The position numbers and the translations under genes are program-made. From Blepharisma stoltei (Eukaryota; Ciliophora; Heterotrichea; Heterotrichida; Blepharismidae): a DNA stretch of 64,000 nt. Shown here in pieces: positions 63,198 through 64,000 of the stretch (the stretch's first letter is position 1; every line of letters begins with the position of its first letter). Below the pieces are notes generated by a model that did no database searches, was not told the DNA's origin, and saw only the letters and a program-made list of their open reading frames with translations. The stretch lies in assembly GCA_914767885.1 (NCBI GenBank), contig CAJZBQ010000041.1, positions 811,001-875,000 of the forward strand, read 5' to 3'.

Positions 63198-63605
63198 TTT
63201 TAAATTATTAAGAATTGCCTTTTAGGATCATCACAAGTAAAACACGCATAAAAATTAATTAAAACAAGAAGAAATTGCAAATATAAAGAGGATATACTTT
63301 ATCAATGTGTTTTCAGAAAAAATATAATTTTTATATGCATTTAGTTATTTTCGAGACATTGTCTGTCAATATTGGTAAAATATATTTAATAATAATCTAT
63401 ATTGGTAAACTATATTTAATAATATCTATAGACGGATTTAAAAAACTGTTTTTATAAAATGACAGTTTAGTCGCTAATCAAAACTTTTTTTATTTAAACA
63501 AATTTTAACCAATGCCACGCTATTCTCATCTTCCTGAGAGTTACGTTTTTAAACTTTATCAAGATAAACTATCCTTTCGGTTTTTATTTTCGTCTTGAAA
63601 TCTAT
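63198..63605. other. Divergent AT-rich spacer with small tandem repeat
   Basis: Two adjacent copies of a roughly 26-bp unit (TATTGGTAAAnTATATTTAA, then TAAT) at about 63370-63425. No gene recognised. Confidence 0.45.
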
Positions 63606-63944
63606 ATGCAAAGTCTATCTTTGCATAATGGGGGTATCCACACCAATTCAAATTTAAAAATGATTGATATACCAACCAGCCAGCTTAGCCTGCTGCTTCC
63701 CCAAAAACTGATTGAAGACGTTTTAGGATACCAAAACCATGATCTATCTCCCTCAAGCCCCCATATAATTTCCACTTCAATTCAGTCATCCCCTTCTTCT
63801 GTATCCAAATCTTCATTTCCTCCATCTCCACAAATCGCACCCTTAGAAAGCCGCCTCCACTCTTATTTATTTAAACATCCTCACAAAGGCTCGGTCTCTT
63901 TAAAACTTGCTACATTATTTGAAAACTTAAATTTATCATATTAG
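63606..63944 (+). CDS. Hypothetical Ser/Pro-rich protein
   Basis: Not recognised. It has 112 residues: N-terminal MQSLSLHNGGIHTNSN, a Ser/Pro-rich centre (DLSPSSPHIISTSIQSSPSS) and a C-terminal helix-like part (SLKLATLFENLNLSY). No domain, TGA or insert. Ends TAG close to the window edge. Confidence 0.45.
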   Translation: MQSLSLHNGGIHTNSNLKMIDIPTSQLSLLLPQKLIEDVLGYQNHDLSPSSPHIISTSIQSSPSSVSKSSFPPSPQIAPLESRLHSYLFKHPHKGSVSLKLATLFENLNLSY

Positions 63945-64000
63945 AAATGAGTTATTTTTTAAAAAAAAATAATAACACCCTTTTTTCTATAGGATAATAG

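Noticed and set aside
1-64000. Bacterial or mycoplasma origin suggested by TGA = Trp and AT richness
   Set aside because: Calreticulin, COG2, dynein, OFD1, MAP3K and 15-nt introns are eukaryotic; no operons or Shine-Dalgarno sites are present.
1-64000. CRISPR arrays, rRNA or tRNA genes
   Set aside because: No regularly spaced repeats and no rRNA or tRNA signature were seen on either strand by eye; a covariance search could still find a missed tRNA.

Overview
This window reads as nuclear DNA of a heterotrich ciliate of the Blepharisma type. The evidence is internal. In-frame TGA falls where conserved tryptophans belong (for example the AGC-kinase tail motif H-W-F-x-G-F-D-W-E-G-L of a cGMP-dependent kinase near 23093, and the dynein Walker B context near 32875), so UGA = Trp with only TAA/TAG as stops. 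Six introns are each exactly 15 nt (GTA...AG). Genes are very tightly packed and AT-rich. Many genes are also broken by non-coding inserts whose removal between short direct repeats restores a conserved frame. This points to germline (micronuclear) DNA, or a somatic assembly with internal eliminated sequences (IESs) retained, rather than clean macronuclear DNA.

Layout. 0.3-4.6 kb: ribosomal protein eL33, a coiled-coil protein, a bacterial-type class II HMG-CoA reductase with an insert, a small acidic protein. 5.2-11.2 kb: a TANGO6/RTP1-like HEAT protein, a small basic protein, CPSF4/CPSF30 (insert), COG2. 11.6-17 kb: TPGS2-like (MITE insert), OTUD3-like deubiquitinase, OFD1-like (insert). 17-24.8 kb: a MAP3K-epsilon/Cdc7-type kinase with ARM repeats (three introns, one 55-bp insert), a cGMP-dependent protein kinase, a coiled-coil protein. 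25.1-38 kb: a divergent, C-terminally truncated axonemal dynein heavy chain carrying five large inserts and a nonsense codon, flanked by an intact and a decayed copy of one small membrane-protein gene. 38-49 kb: a tiny RVSF/CaaX protein, a kelch protein, an unknown interrupted gene, RING-coiled-coil and FW-domain sequences, MIC10-like, LRRC23-like, an S6PP-type HAD phosphatase, a second RING gene. 49.7-64 kb: calreticulin, two small unknowns, a DUF229 paralogue pair (one clean, one with MITE and SINE inserts), coiled-coil proteins, an EEP nuclease/phosphatase and POP7.

Inserted DNA falls into three classes. (1) SINE-like elements of about 260-510 bp with a shared 5' head (AAATAAAATGG), a 3' tail of 5-6 bp simple repeats and 10-17 bp target-site duplications. 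(2) MITE-like elements with terminal inverted repeats: a recurrent family with CTCCnnCC...GAGyrAACAAAA ends, and a separate 176-bp element. (3) Short inserts of about 37-130 bp, mostly TA-bounded, sometimes with the TA inside an 8-10 bp direct repeat.

Many genes serve cilia/basal bodies (dynein, OFD1, TPGS2, LRRC23), secretion and ER (COG2, calreticulin, TANGO6-like) and RNA processing (CPSF4, POP7). There is no operon logic; the genes are independent eukaryotic units, often divergent with spacers of 50-600 bp. Insert boundaries are inferred from reading frames and family alignment from memory; no alignment software or somatic reads were available.
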